A model generated the notes under the pieces. The model was not told the origin of the DNA. It saw only the letters and a program-made list of their open reading frames with translations, and did not search any database. Source: JAKEGN01 sp964465665 (GTDB lineage Bacteria > Pseudomonadota > Gammaproteobacteria > Steroidobacterales > Woeseiaceae). Taken from it: a DNA stretch of 14,138 nucleotides. Below are positions 1 through 7,539 of this stretch, piece by piece (the stretch's first letter is position 1; every line of letters begins with the position of its first letter). The DNA lies in assembly GCA_964465665.1 (NCBI GenBank), contig CAYXKM010000139.1, forward strand, positions 1 to 14,138. The letters run 5' to 3'. A program made the translations under genes and the position numbers.

Positions 1-101
1 GGTGACTGTGTTCACTGGTTTGCATTATGTATGCCGCCGTTCGGTTATGTGCAGACCGGACATGTAAGAGCACAGCACCAACTGCCCGTCAACGGTCGAC
101 T

Positions 102-1469
102 ATGGTTGTGCCAATACGGCAAACAAGTGAACACCGGCACCGAACGGGCAGCGCCGTTCTCTACCGCGCGCCATCGCACCGTTACCCGATGGCGGTGTCG
201 GCCAGGGGCATGACGATTACGGATGCCAACGGCAAGGTTTACCTCGACATGAGCGGCGGCGCGGCGGTCTCCTGCCTGGGGCACGGTCACCCGGACGTCG
301 TTGCGGCCATTCAGCGCCAGGTCGAAACACTGGCGTATGCTCATACGGCGTTTTTCACCAACGAACCGCAGGAAGAACTGGCGAGCCTCATTGCCGCGCG
401 ATTTGTCGAACCCGGCGCGCGCGTCTACTTCGCATCGGGTGGGTCCGAAGCAAACGAAACGGCGCTCAAAGTGGCATGGCAGTACTGGGCGGCTCGCGGG
501 CACCCGAACAAAAAGATCATCATCGGCCGCGATCACAGTTATCACGGCAATACTTTCGGTGTGCTGTCGGCAAGCGGCAACGATGCACGCCGCCGTGCCT
601 CCGCGGCGCCACTCGTCAACTGGCCGCGGATTCCCCCGTGTTACGCCTACCGGGAGCGCCGCAACGAGGAGCCGGTCGAAGTCTATTCCGCGCGCGCAGC
701 GGCTTACCTGGACGATGCAATCCGCAGAGCCGGTGCCGACAAGGTTGCCGCGTTCATTTGCGAACCCATAGTGGGTTCGTCACTTGGCGTGGTCGCCGCG
801 GCTCCCGGCTATCTCGCCCGGGTGCGTGAAATCTGCGACCGGCATGAGGTGCTTTTCATCGCCGATGAAATCATGTGTGGCAGCGGCCGCAGCGGGACGT
901 TCTTTGCGCACCGCCACGATAACGTGGTGCCGGACATCGTGACCCTCGCGAAAGGCATCGGTGGCGGTTACCAACCGCTCGCCGCCGTGGTCTTGCGCAG
1001 CAGGATTGCCGACGAACTCACCCGTGCGGGATTCGCCCACGGCCACACTTACATCGGCCATGCCACGGCTTGCGCGGCGGGAGTTGCCGTACAGCACGTT
1101 CTCGATCGTGACCAATTGCTGGAGCGCACACAGAAGATGGGCGCCTTGTTTCTTTCCCTGCTGCAGGAAGCTTTCGGAGAACATCCGCTGGTCGGCGACA
1201 TTCGCGGTCGCGGACTGTTTTTCGGCATCGAGCTGGTGCGAGATCGCAAAACCAGGGCGGGCTTCGAGGCCGGCAGGCAACTGCCGGACCAACTGCGCCT
1301 CGCGGCAATGGACGCGGGCCTAATCTGTTACCCGGGTTCGATCGACGTGCAGGGGCGAACCGTCCCGCACATCATGATGGCGCCACCCATGATCGTCGAA
1401 GAGCAGCATATGCGTGAATGCATAGCGAAGCTTCAGGTGGTTTTCGAAAAGTCGCTCCCTCGCCAATAA
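102..1469 (+). CDS. Class III PLP-dependent aminotransferase (aspartate aminotransferase family fold)
   Basis: This is a fold-type I, class III aminotransferase that moves an amino group through a PLP cofactor; it is expected to be a soluble cytoplasmic enzyme. The 455-residue length is normal for the class. Visible motifs are GGSEANE (about 113-119, phosphate-binding loop), HSYHG (145-149), ADEIMCG with Asp255 (contacts the pyridine nitrogen) and TLAKGIGGG with Lys284 as the probable Schiff-base lysine. GRGLFFGIEL near 369-378 is typical of the C-terminal domain. I chose ATG 102. An in-frame ATG at 27 would add 25 Cys/Arg/Ser-rich residues that do not look like conserved protein, and neither start has a clear ribosome-binding site. 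The substrate cannot be told from sequence: omega-amino acids, diamines and 2,2-dialkylglycine-type substrates are all handled by this class. It ends 7 bases before the convergent mtgA stop. The first 101 bases of the window contain nothing I recognise. Confidence 0.93.
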   Translation: MVVPIRQTSEHRHRTGSAVLYRAPSHRYPMAVSARGMTITDANGKVYLDMSGGAAVSCLGHGHPDVVAAIQRQVETLAYAHTAFFTNEPQEELASLIAARFVEPGARVYFASGGSEANETALKVAWQYWAARGHPNKKIIIGRDHSYHGNTFGVLSASGNDARRRASAAPLVNWPRIPPCYAYRERRNEEPVEVYSARAAAYLDDAIRRAGADKVAAFICEPIVGSSLGVVAAAPGYLARVREICDRHEVLFIADEIMCGSGRSGTFFAHRHDNVVPDIVTLAKGIGGGYQPLAAVVLRSRIADELTRAGFAHGHTYIGHATACAAGVAVQHVLDRDQLLERTQKMGALFLSLLQEAFGEHPLVGDIRGRGLFFGIELVRDRKTRAGFEAGRQLPDQLRLAAMDAGLICYPGSIDVQGRTVPHIMMAPPMIVEEQHMRECIAKLQVVFEKSLPRQ

Positions 1470-1476
1470 GCAAAGC

Positions 1477-2181
1477 TCAGTTCAGGTTCAGTATCCATTC
1501 TTCCCGCCGCAGGCGCTGCATTTGCCCGACGATCCAGCGCTGACGTTCGCGCACGTAGTCGCTCGGCCGGTCGGCCTGCAGGGTATGCGGATTCGGCAAC
1601 ACCGCGGCGAGCAGCGCCGCCTGGCTGTCGGCAATGCGCGAGGGGTCCCTGCCGAAATACAACCGGCTCGCTGCCGGCACGCCGTAAACGCCGGGCCCGA
1701 GTTCCACGATGTTCAGATAGATTTCGAGTATGCGTTTCTTCGGCAGGCAGACTTCCAGCAACAGCGCAAACCACGCTTCCAACCCTTTGCGCAAGTAGCT
1801 GCGGCCGGACCACAGGAAGAGATTTTTCGCCAGTTGCTGCGTTATGGTCGATGCACCGCGTAACCGCTCGCCGCGCTCGCCGTCACGCACCGCTTTTTGC
1901 ATCGACCGGAAATCGAATCCGAAATGTTCGGCAAAATGCTGGTCCTCTGCCGCGACCACCGCGAGCGCCGGCGCGATGCCGATGTCCTGCCACTCCGCCC
2001 ATTCGTACAACGGCGGTTCCCGGCCGCTGTCGTCCAGCAGCATGAAGGCACTGGTCACCGGGTCGATCCAGCGCAACGGAACAACCAGGGCCAGGCTGAG
2101 CAAAGCGCAATCGATGGCAATGAACATCGCCCATCGAACGCCGCGACGGAACCAGCCCGGTTTTCTTTTTCTGCTTGCCAT
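1477..2181 (-). CDS. mtgA: Monofunctional biosynthetic peptidoglycan transglycosylase MtgA
   Basis: This is a GT51-family glycosyltransferase that polymerises lipid II into glycan strands on the outer face of the inner membrane, without a transpeptidase domain. From ATG 2181 the protein has 234 residues, close to the roughly 240 of E. coli MtgA. It has a basic N-terminus (KRK) and then one membrane segment at about 17-35. The first GT51 motif, AAEDQHFAEHFG, contains the catalytic Glu79. Next come GASTITQQLAKNLFLW (109-124), a positively charged SYLRKGLEAW stretch and KKRILEIYLNIVELG (148-162), all diagnostic. No penicillin-binding domain follows. A GTG at 2199 would add six residues (MQSGIS); ATG 2181 is preferred because it starts directly at the basic anchor, but the ribosome-binding site is weak for both. 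The gene diverges from the outer-membrane protein gene across about 100 bases. Confidence 0.95.
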   Translation of the reverse strand: MASRKRKPGWFRRGVRWAMFIAIDCALLSLALVVPLRWIDPVTSAFMLLDDSGREPPLYEWAEWQDIGIAPALAVVAAEDQHFAEHFGFDFRSMQKAVRDGERGERLRGASTITQQLAKNLFLWSGRSYLRKGLEAWFALLLEVCLPKKRILEIYLNIVELGPGVYGVPAASRLYFGRDPSRIADSQAALLAAVLPNPHTLQADRPSDYVRERQRWIVGQMQRLRREEWILNLN

Positions 2182-2224
2182 GGAGATGCCACTCTGCACC
2201 AGATCGCCAGTTCAGGCAAAATCG

Positions 2225-2252
2225 TTGCACCGCGCCGCCCGGATGGTATCCT
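2225..2252 (+). promoter_or_regulatory. Possible sigma70 promoter for the DUF2490-like gene
   Basis: TTGCAC (2225-2230) and TATCCT (2247-2252) are separated by 16 bases. Each matches the sigma70 consensus hexamer at 4 of 6 positions, and the pair sits about 30 bases ahead of ATG 2282 in the divergent mtgA/DUF2490 spacer. This is a by-eye call in GC-rich DNA. I found no convincing counterpart for mtgA on the other strand. Confidence 0.3.
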
Positions 2253-2281
2253 CCGCGGCGTTTTTCCGTACGGACGATGGC

Positions 2282-2992
2282 ATGAACCGTTTTTCGCGCC
2301 TGATGAGGAACCTGGCGGTTGCCGCACTGTTTGGCTGCACGATGTCAACCGCCGCGATGGCCGCGGAAGACAACGTCGGTATCTGGGGTATTTTTTCAAC
2401 CGAGGATGCGTTCGACACTGCCGCAGGGGCCAGCCGATGGCGGTACTGGTTCGATGCGCAGCTTCGTTACTTCGACGTCGGCAGCGGCATCAACACCTAC
2501 CAGCTCCGCCCGGGTATCGGTTACACGATCAGCGACAACATGGTGGCGCATGCCGGTTACATGTACGTGCACGCGAGTAACGGATCCGGAAGAACGGTGA
2601 CCGAAGACCGGCTGTGGCAACAACTCACCTGGAACGTAGCGCGCTGGACTCACGGCACTTTGTCGATGCGTGCGCGGTTCCAGCAACGATCGGTCAGCGC
2701 CGGCGACGATCTCGGCTGGCAATTGCAGTACCTGATGAAGTACGTGCGGCCCATGGGCAGTACCGGGAATCTGGATCTCCATATTTCGGTTGAACCCTTT
2801 TTCATATTGCGCGATACGGATTGGGGCGCGGAATCGGGCCTGTCTCAGAACCGAACGGCGTTCGGGCTCGGCTGGAAACTGTCGCCGACACTGGCGATCG
2901 AAACCGGTTATATGCACCAGTACATACCCGTGGACGATGCCGAGGACCAGGTCAATCACCTCGCGGTCGTCAATTTCAATGTGAAGTTCTGA
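2282..2992 (+). CDS. DUF2490-like outer-membrane beta-barrel protein with signal peptide
   Basis: The product has 236 residues. It begins with a Sec signal peptide: basic MNRFSRLMRN, a hydrophobic core, and a probable AMA|AE cleavage after residue 27. The mature part is rich in alternating polar/aromatic strands such as RWRYWFDAQLRYF, YQLRPGIGYTI and HAGYMYVHAS, and it ends in NVKF with a terminal Phe, the classic C-terminal signature of outer-membrane barrels. Strand order and the final segment (AFGLGWKL, ETGYMHQYIPV, NHLAVVNFNVKF) resemble DUF2490 proteins, whose function is unknown. ATG 2282 is chosen because it begins the signal peptide; the open frame runs farther upstream, but that part lies opposite mtgA. 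The ribosome-binding site is poor. It could instead be named simply as a porin-like protein; secretion and barrel character are firmer than the family name. Confidence 0.82.
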   Translation: MNRFSRLMRNLAVAALFGCTMSTAAMAAEDNVGIWGIFSTEDAFDTAAGASRWRYWFDAQLRYFDVGSGINTYQLRPGIGYTISDNMVAHAGYMYVHASNGSGRTVTEDRLWQQLTWNVARWTHGTLSMRARFQQRSVSAGDDLGWQLQYLMKYVRPMGSTGNLDLHISVEPFFILRDTDWGAESGLSQNRTAFGLGWKLSPTLAIETGYMHQYIPVDDAEDQVNHLAVVNFNVKF

Positions 2993-3047
2993 AGCCAGCG
3001 GGAAGCCGCCTTTCGCTGCCGCAAGATTTCGGGCAGTCTTTGCGCTC

Positions 3048-4544
3048 ATGAAACTCGACCGGTTCCTAAGGCTCGCCATCGGGCTGCTTGTACTGCTCGT
3101 CTCTGTTGTTGTCGTTGCCGCACTGCTGTTCGTCACTGAGTCGGCGCTGAACGTCTGGGATCGATTGCTCGACGGCCCGCGATGGCTGCTTTACGGCTAC
3201 GTTGCTGTCTTGCTGGCGCTGGTCGTTGCCGCAGTCTGGCTCATCGTTAAACTGGTGGTGCGGCGCAAACCGGAACCGCTGGCGAAAGGCGCGGCAGTGC
3301 TGACGCGCGCCGATATCGAACAACGCTTGAAGGACGCGGAAAAAGCCGGTGTTGACGTAGGCACGGCGCAGGCCGAACTCAAGGAACTCGCCTCACGACA
3401 GCAAAGCGGCGCCATACACCTCTGTTTTTTCGGTGAAATCAGCACCGGGAAGAGTTCGCTGATCAAAGCACTGGTGCCCGAAGCCGACGTCCTGGTCAGT
3501 CCCGCCGGTGGCTCGACCATCGACATTCGGCACTATCGCTGGCACAGCCCGGCCGGAACGCAGATCCTCCTGACCGACGTGCCCGGCACCGGCGGATTGC
3601 AGGAAGGGCTCGACGACATGGCGCGCGAGGAAGCGCTGCGCTCGCAGCTCGTGATTTTCGTCTGCGAAGGCGACCTGACGCGCCCGGAGCAACAGGCGAT
3701 ACGCTGGTTGCTGGAACTCGGTAAACCGCTGGTGCTGGTGATGAACAAGGCGGACCGTTACAACCGGGAGGAGCAGGCCGTGCTGATGGAACGCCTGCTC
3801 GAACACCTTGGACGGCTCGGCGACGAAGGCGCCCGCGGGCGTGTGGTGGCAGTGTCTGCCGGTGGCCAGAACGAAGTGGTCGAGCAAAGCGCGGACGGCA
3901 GTGAAAAACGCGTGCGCCGCGAGCGGCCGGCCGACATCGGTGTCCTCGTGGTCGCGATCAATCGTATGCTGGAGAAAGATGCGCAGACGCTCGATGTACG
4001 TCGTGACCGCGCCGTGTTCCGCCTTGCCGCGGACAAACTCGCCGAAGCCGAGACGCGCTACCGCCAGCAACGCTCCGAACAGATCATACGCAGCTCCACC
4101 CGAAAAGCGGTGATCGGCGCACTGGCGGCGGTGAGTCCCGGCACCGATGTACTGATCCAGGGCTACATCGGCACCAGCATGACCCGGCAGCTCTGCAGCC
4201 TGTACGGAGCGGCGCCCCGGGATCTCGATATCGAGATGTTTCTGAACTTAAGCCAAAGCCGGGTCGGAAGAATGCTGCCCTTAAGTCTCGCGGTCGCCGG
4301 CAACGGTCTCAAGGCCTTTCCCGGCATCGGTACGGTCGCCGGCGGCCTCGTGCATGCGGTAGCCTATGGCCTGATTTTCGATGCGCTTGGCAGGAGCCTG
4401 GTGCACACGCTGGCCAGACACGGCGAACTCCTGCCCGAAGAAGCCGCAAAGGAATTCGAGGAAGGCATCGGTGAACATATTCAAGCGGGTGTTCGGCAAG
4501 TGGCAAAAATGGCCATGGAGCAGCGGGAAGAAAAAAAAGGCTGA
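3048..4544 (+). CDS. Membrane-anchored dynamin/HSR1-like GTPase, first of a tandem pair
   Basis: A 498-residue P-loop GTPase with two N-terminal membrane segments (about 9-29 and 48-70), then a basic stop-transfer (VRRK) that places the GTPase domain in the cytoplasm. A helical linker at about 86-120 precedes the G domain. Its motifs are G1 GEISTGKS (129-136), a candidate G2 Thr in GGSTID (157), G3 DVPG (177-180), G4 NKAD (233-236) and a G5-like SAG near 270. After it, hydrophobic helices at about 355-450 resemble DUF697-type C-terminal regions, which are known from membrane-associated HSR1/YcjF-like GTPases. The biological role of this family is not settled; coupling GTP hydrolysis to an envelope or stress function is only inference. 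ATG 3048 lacks a good ribosome-binding site and lies 55 bases after the upstream stop. The last 74 bases overlap the next GTPase gene, and an A8 tract lies just before the stop. Confidence 0.88.
   Translation: MKLDRFLRLAIGLLVLLVSVVVVAALLFVTESALNVWDRLLDGPRWLLYGYVAVLLALVVAAVWLIVKLVVRRKPEPLAKGAAVLTRADIEQRLKDAEKAGVDVGTAQAELKELASRQQSGAIHLCFFGEISTGKSSLIKALVPEADVLVSPAGGSTIDIRHYRWHSPAGTQILLTDVPGTGGLQEGLDDMAREEALRSQLVIFVCEGDLTRPEQQAIRWLLELGKPLVLVMNKADRYNREEQAVLMERLLEHLGRLGDEGARGRVVAVSAGGQNEVVEQSADGSEKRVRRERPADIGVLVVAINRMLEKDAQTLDVRRDRAVFRLAADKLAEAETRYRQQRSEQIIRSSTRKAVIGALAAVSPGTDVLIQGYIGTSMTRQLCSLYGAAPRDLDIEMFLNLSQSRVGRMLPLSLAVAGNGLKAFPGIGTVAGGLVHAVAYGLIFDALGRSLVHTLARHGELLPEEAAKEFEEGIGEHIQAGVRQVAKMAMEQREEKKG
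4458..4465 (+). promoter_or_regulatory. Ribosome-binding site that sets the start of the second GTPase
   Basis: GAGGAAGG lies five bases before GTG 4471, inside the coding region of the first GTPase. It is the best Shine-Dalgarno match near this junction. It supports GTG 4471 over the upstream in-frame ATG at 4381 and over GTG 4489. Confidence 0.6.
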
Positions 4545-5847
4545 AGCCGAGGCCGATGGCGGCGCCGCCCATCTCGCGCTCGCCCGCGAAAGCCTGAAAG
4601 AACTGATCGAGGATTCGCGCCTGCCGGCCGGCATACGCGAAACTCTCTCGCACGACTACGCCGCGGTACAGGCCATGCTCGAGAAACTCGACCACGGGCA
4701 TTTGCACATCGCCGCTTTCGGCCGTGTCAGTACCGGTAAATCTTCGTTGCTGAATGCCCTCATCGGCGAGGAAAGATTTGCGGTGAGCCCCTTGCACGGA
4801 GAGACGCGGCATTCCGCCATCGAGCCGTGGTCGGAGATCGAGGCCGGTGGTGTCTACCTTATCGATACACCGGGGCTCGACGAAGCCGGCGGCGAAGCGC
4901 GCGAAGAGATGGCGAAAGAAGTCGCACAGCGCTCCGACCTCGTGATTTTTGTCGTCGACGGCGATATCACCGACAGCGAACGGCGCGCGCTGAAAACCCT
5001 GGTGGGCCAAGGCCGCCCGGTGGTGGTGGCATTGAACAAGCGCGATCTTTACAGCGAACCGGAAATTGCCGAACTCATCGCTTCCGTTCGCCGCAAAACG
5101 GAGCGCCTCGTCAAACCGGAGGACGTCATCGCCGTTGCCGCACAGCCGCGTCCGCAGACCGTGATCGTAACCGGCAGCGATGGCACCGAAACCAAAACGT
5201 CGCGCGAACGCGAACCGGACATTGCGCAACTTCGCCTGCGCCTGTGGGAAATATTCGAGTCCGAGGGGAAGACGCTCGCGGCGCTGAACGCGAGCCTGTT
5301 TGCCGCGAACTTGAGCGACCAGGTCGGGCGGCGAATACTGAATGCACGCCGCGAACTCGGCGACAAACTGGTGCGCAGCTACTGCATTGCCAAAGGTGTT
5401 GCGGTCGCCTTCAACCCGGTCCCGGTGGCGGACTTGTTCGCCGCCGCGTTCATCGACATCGGCATGATCATGCACCTGTCGCGCGTGTACGGATTGCCCG
5501 TAAGCCGCAACGAAGCCGGATCTCTGGTCCGGGTCATTGCCGCGGAAGCGGCTGCACTGATGGGCACCGTGTGGGCGCTGCATTTTGTATCGAGTGCCCT
5601 GAAAGTCGGCACGCTCGGGCTCTCGACCATACTCACGGCCGGGGCGCAAGGCGCCATTGCCTACTACAGCACCTACCTGGTCGGGCGCGTGGCGGGAGAA
5701 TACCTGGCGGAGGGCAAGTCCTGGGGCGAAGGTGGGCCGAAGCAAGTGGTGAAAGCGATACTCGACAGCCTGGACAAGGAAACGGTGTTGAATGAGGCGC
5801 GGCGCGAGATCCGCCAGCGCCTGGGATTGAGTACGGCGCATGACTGA
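4471..5847 (+). CDS. HSR1-like GTPase with DUF697-type C-terminal domain, second of the tandem pair
   Basis: A 458-residue GTPase from GTG 4471, selected by the GAGGAAGG site five bases upstream. The N-terminus is short, aromatic and very basic (WQKWPW, GKKKKAE), without a membrane segment, followed by a helical stretch (35-75). G motifs are G1 GRVSTGKS (84-91), a candidate G2 Thr in GETRHS (112), G3 DTPG (132-135) and G4 NKRD (189-192). The C-terminal part (about 300-415) has hydrophobic helices of DUF697 type (VAFNPVPVADLFAAAFIDIGM, shortened here to its key idea), so the protein probably associates with the membrane through its tail. It is a paralogue of the upstream GTPase: the G domains correspond and both carry the same charged insert after G4. 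Overlap with the first gene (74 bases) and with the following gene (8 bases) indicates translational coupling. The pair may form a heteromeric GTPase; that is inference. Confidence 0.86.
   Translation: MNIFKRVFGKWQKWPWSSGKKKKAEAEADGGAAHLALARESLKELIEDSRLPAGIRETLSHDYAAVQAMLEKLDHGHLHIAAFGRVSTGKSSLLNALIGEERFAVSPLHGETRHSAIEPWSEIEAGGVYLIDTPGLDEAGGEAREEMAKEVAQRSDLVIFVVDGDITDSERRALKTLVGQGRPVVVALNKRDLYSEPEIAELIASVRRKTERLVKPEDVIAVAAQPRPQTVIVTGSDGTETKTSREREPDIAQLRLRLWEIFESEGKTLAALNASLFAANLSDQVGRRILNARRELGDKLVRSYCIAKGVAVAFNPVPVADLFAAAFIDIGMIMHLSRVYGLPVSRNEAGSLVRVIAAEAAALMGTVWALHFVSSALKVGTLGLSTILTAGAQGAIAYYSTYLVGRVAGEYLAEGKSWGEGGPKQVVKAILDSLDKETVLNEARREIRQRLGLSTAHD
4531..4538 (+). other. Eight-A homopolymer at the GTPase/GTPase junction (possible slippage site)
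   Basis: A run of eight A followed by GG lies four bases ahead of the TGA (4542-4544) of the first GTPase, where both reading frames are open. The downstream gene is in the +1 frame relative to the first. Losing one A (or gaining two) would therefore read through from one GTPase into the other. A -1 ribosomal slip would not join them. Whether slippage occurs is not shown by the sequence, and a homopolymer miscall is possible. Confidence 0.4.
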
Positions 5848-6211
5848 AAAATCACCCACGCAACTGCGGAACGAACGTATCTGGCGGACCATCGGCGATA
5901 TTCCGCACGGCAAAGTCGCGAGTTACGGACAGGTTGCCGCGATTGCCGGCATTCCTCGCGGCGCACGCCAGACCGCTTACGCGTTGCGCGTGCTGCCACG
6001 CGGCCATACGCTGCCCTGGCACCGCGTGATCACGTCGTCCGGCCGTATCGCGTTTGCGACTGGCACGCGGCCGTACAAGGAGCAAGTGAAACGGCTTAAG
6101 ATGGAAGGTGTCGCAGTGCAGAAAGGGCGGGTCGATATGCGCATATACCGGTGGCAGCCGGATCTCGATGAATTGCTGTGGAAGCCGAGCGCTGCGTGGG
6201 ACCAGCGTTGA
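5840..6211 (+). CDS. Alkyltransferase-like (ATL) protein, MGMT-fold DNA lesion binder without catalytic Cys
   Basis: A 123-residue protein with the DNA-binding domain of O6-alkylguanine-DNA alkyltransferases. It shows IPHGKVASYGQVA (21-33, Tyr29 at the nucleotide-flipping position), GIPRGARQTAYAL (37-49, Arg43 as the likely Arg finger) and LPWHRVI (58-64). In true MGMT/Ogt enzymes this last motif is PCHRV; here Trp60 replaces the alkyl-accepting Cys. That substitution is the hallmark of ATL proteins (E. coli YbaZ, S. pombe Atl1), which bind O6-alkylguanine without removing the alkyl group and hand it to nucleotide-excision repair. The start ATG overlaps the upstream GTPase stop by 8 bases. 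The C-terminal extension after about residue 95 is somewhat longer than in the shortest ATLs. The repair role is transferred from the family; its presence in a GTPase transcript is unexplained. Confidence 0.93.
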   Translation: MTEKSPTQLRNERIWRTIGDIPHGKVASYGQVAAIAGIPRGARQTAYALRVLPRGHTLPWHRVITSSGRIAFATGTRPYKEQVKRLKMEGVAVQKGRVDMRIYRWQPDLDELLWKPSAAWDQR

Positions 6212-7539
6212 GCCTGAAGAAAAAACTGCGAAGCCAGATGCTGAACCTGTACCTCGACTATCCTTATGTCGAGCTGCAGCGACGGGTCTTCGAACTCAAG
6301 CGCAGGCTGACCGGTAAACCGCACATCGTGTCGGTATTCCTGCAGCTCGACGATCCGTATTCCTACCTGCTCAGTCATTACCTGCCGCAGTTCGCCGCGC
6401 ACTACGCGGTCGCGGTGAAAATTTACCTCGCGCAGACACTCGGCAATGAATACACGCCGCAACCCGGCATGCTCGCCGAGTACGCCGTGCGCGACTGCGA
6501 GCTTCTGGCGCGCGAACTCGGTATCCCGTTTCTCGACAAGGGCACGGCGCCTGTCGTCGAACACCGCCGCGCGCTGCTTGATGCGCTGGCGAGCGAGCAC
6601 GATGCCGGCAATTTTCCGGAGACCGTGCGGGCGGCACTCGCCGCTTACTGGCGCGGCGATTCCGAAGGCGTGAAGCGATTCATCGGTCACGACAGGGATG
6701 CTGCATCCGCATTGATCGCGAAGAACCAGGCCTTGCTCGAATCACTGGGCCATTACATCTGCGGGACCCTGCATTATGGCGGCGAATGGTACTGGAGTGT
6801 CGATCGCTTGCATTACCTTGTGGAGCGTCTCGACGGTCTCGGCCTGAACAAGTCCGGCAAGCCGAATGCGGCGCTTGCCTCGATACGCCAGGCGATGCAG
6901 CTGAATCTGCCGGCGGCCGTACCGGACAAAGCAAAGTCGCTGCCGCCGCTCGAGCTCTTTTATTCCTTCCGCAGTCCGTACGCGTACATTTCGCTGCGAT
7001 CGGCGTATCGCATCGCCGAAGCCTTCGGTCTCAAGCTCGAGGTGCGCCCGGTGTTGCCCATGGTCATGCGCGGTCTGCCGATTCCAAAGGCCAAGCTGCT
7101 CTACATTGCGCGGGATGCCAAACGGGAAGCGGCCCGGCTCCGCATCCCGTTTCACCGCATCTGCGATTCGGTCGGCGCGGGAGCGGAACGCTGCATCGCG
7201 ACTTTTTTTTATGCAAGGAGCGAAGGCAAGGAACGCGAGTTTCTGTTCGAAGCCGGCAATGCGATCTGGAACGAGGCAACCGACGTTGCAACGGATGAGG
7301 GCCTGCGCAAAGTCACCGAGAAGGCCGGGCTGTTCTGGCCGGAGGTCAAGGCCGCGCTCGATGCATTCGAATGGCGTGAGCACTGCACCGCCAATCGTGA
7401 GGCGATGACGGAACTGGGCGTCTGGGGAGTCCCCGTGTTTCGCCTCGGCGATATTGCGTTGTGGGGCCAGGACCGCGACTGGCTGATGGCGCGGCAGATC
7501 GAGGACCTGTGCCAGGGCGGCGAGGGCTTCATGGTATGA
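6208..7539 (+). CDS. Tandem DsbA/GST-kappa-fold (thioredoxin-like) protein, HCCA-isomerase-like
   Basis: A 443-residue protein with two successive thioredoxin-fold domains of the DsbA/GST-kappa/2-hydroxychromene-2-carboxylate isomerase group. The N-terminal copy starts near 39 (VSVFLQLDDPYSYL) and the C-terminal copy near 248 (LELFYSFRSPYAYISL, Ser256 at the usual active-site position). Both repeat the same landmark about 50 residues later: EYAVRDCELLARELGIPF and LYIARDAKREAARLRIPF. The C-terminal copy has GVWGVPVFRLGDIALWGQDR (404-423) with the cis-Pro loop; the N-terminal copy has CGTLHYGGEWYWSVDR instead and has Asp49 where Ser/Cys is expected. No CxxC is present, so disulfide chemistry is unlikely; glutathione-dependent isomerase or transferase activity is possible. 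No signal peptide is seen. I chose TTG 6208, whose TTGA overlaps the previous stop and yields MSLKKKL. GTG 6178, GTG 6196 and ATG 6238 are alternatives. Confidence 0.85.
   Translation: MSLKKKLRSQMLNLYLDYPYVELQRRVFELKRRLTGKPHIVSVFLQLDDPYSYLLSHYLPQFAAHYAVAVKIYLAQTLGNEYTPQPGMLAEYAVRDCELLARELGIPFLDKGTAPVVEHRRALLDALASEHDAGNFPETVRAALAAYWRGDSEGVKRFIGHDRDAASALIAKNQALLESLGHYICGTLHYGGEWYWSVDRLHYLVERLDGLGLNKSGKPNAALASIRQAMQLNLPAAVPDKAKSLPPLELFYSFRSPYAYISLRSAYRIAEAFGLKLEVRPVLPMVMRGLPIPKAKLLYIARDAKREAARLRIPFHRICDSVGAGAERCIATFFYARSEGKEREFLFEAGNAIWNEATDVATDEGLRKVTEKAGLFWPEVKAALDAFEWREHCTANREAMTELGVWGVPVFRLGDIALWGQDRDWLMARQIEDLCQGGEGFMV

Noticed and set aside
27..101. N-terminal extension of the aminotransferase from ATG 27
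   Set aside because: The extra 25 residues are Cys/Arg/Ser-rich with no family likeness; no ribosome-binding site before ATG 27. ATG 102 retained.
1844..2281. Upstream open extension of the DUF2490-like frame
   Set aside because: It runs opposite mtgA, and a clean signal peptide begins at ATG 2282, so the upstream part is a shadow frame.
3016..3036. Small inverted repeat CTGCC/GGCAG after the DUF2490-like gene
   Set aside because: Only 5 base pairs with an 11-base loop and no T-run; not enough for a terminator.
4532..4539. A-AAA-AAG-type -1 ribosomal frameshift site
   Set aside because: A -1 slip from the first GTPase enters the third frame, not that of the second GTPase, so it would not produce a fusion.
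4309..5913. Long (534-codon) open frame on the minus strand across the GTPase pair
   Set aside because: It is antisense to two genes with clear GTP-binding motifs, has no recognisable domain, and such long antisense frames are common in GC-rich DNA.
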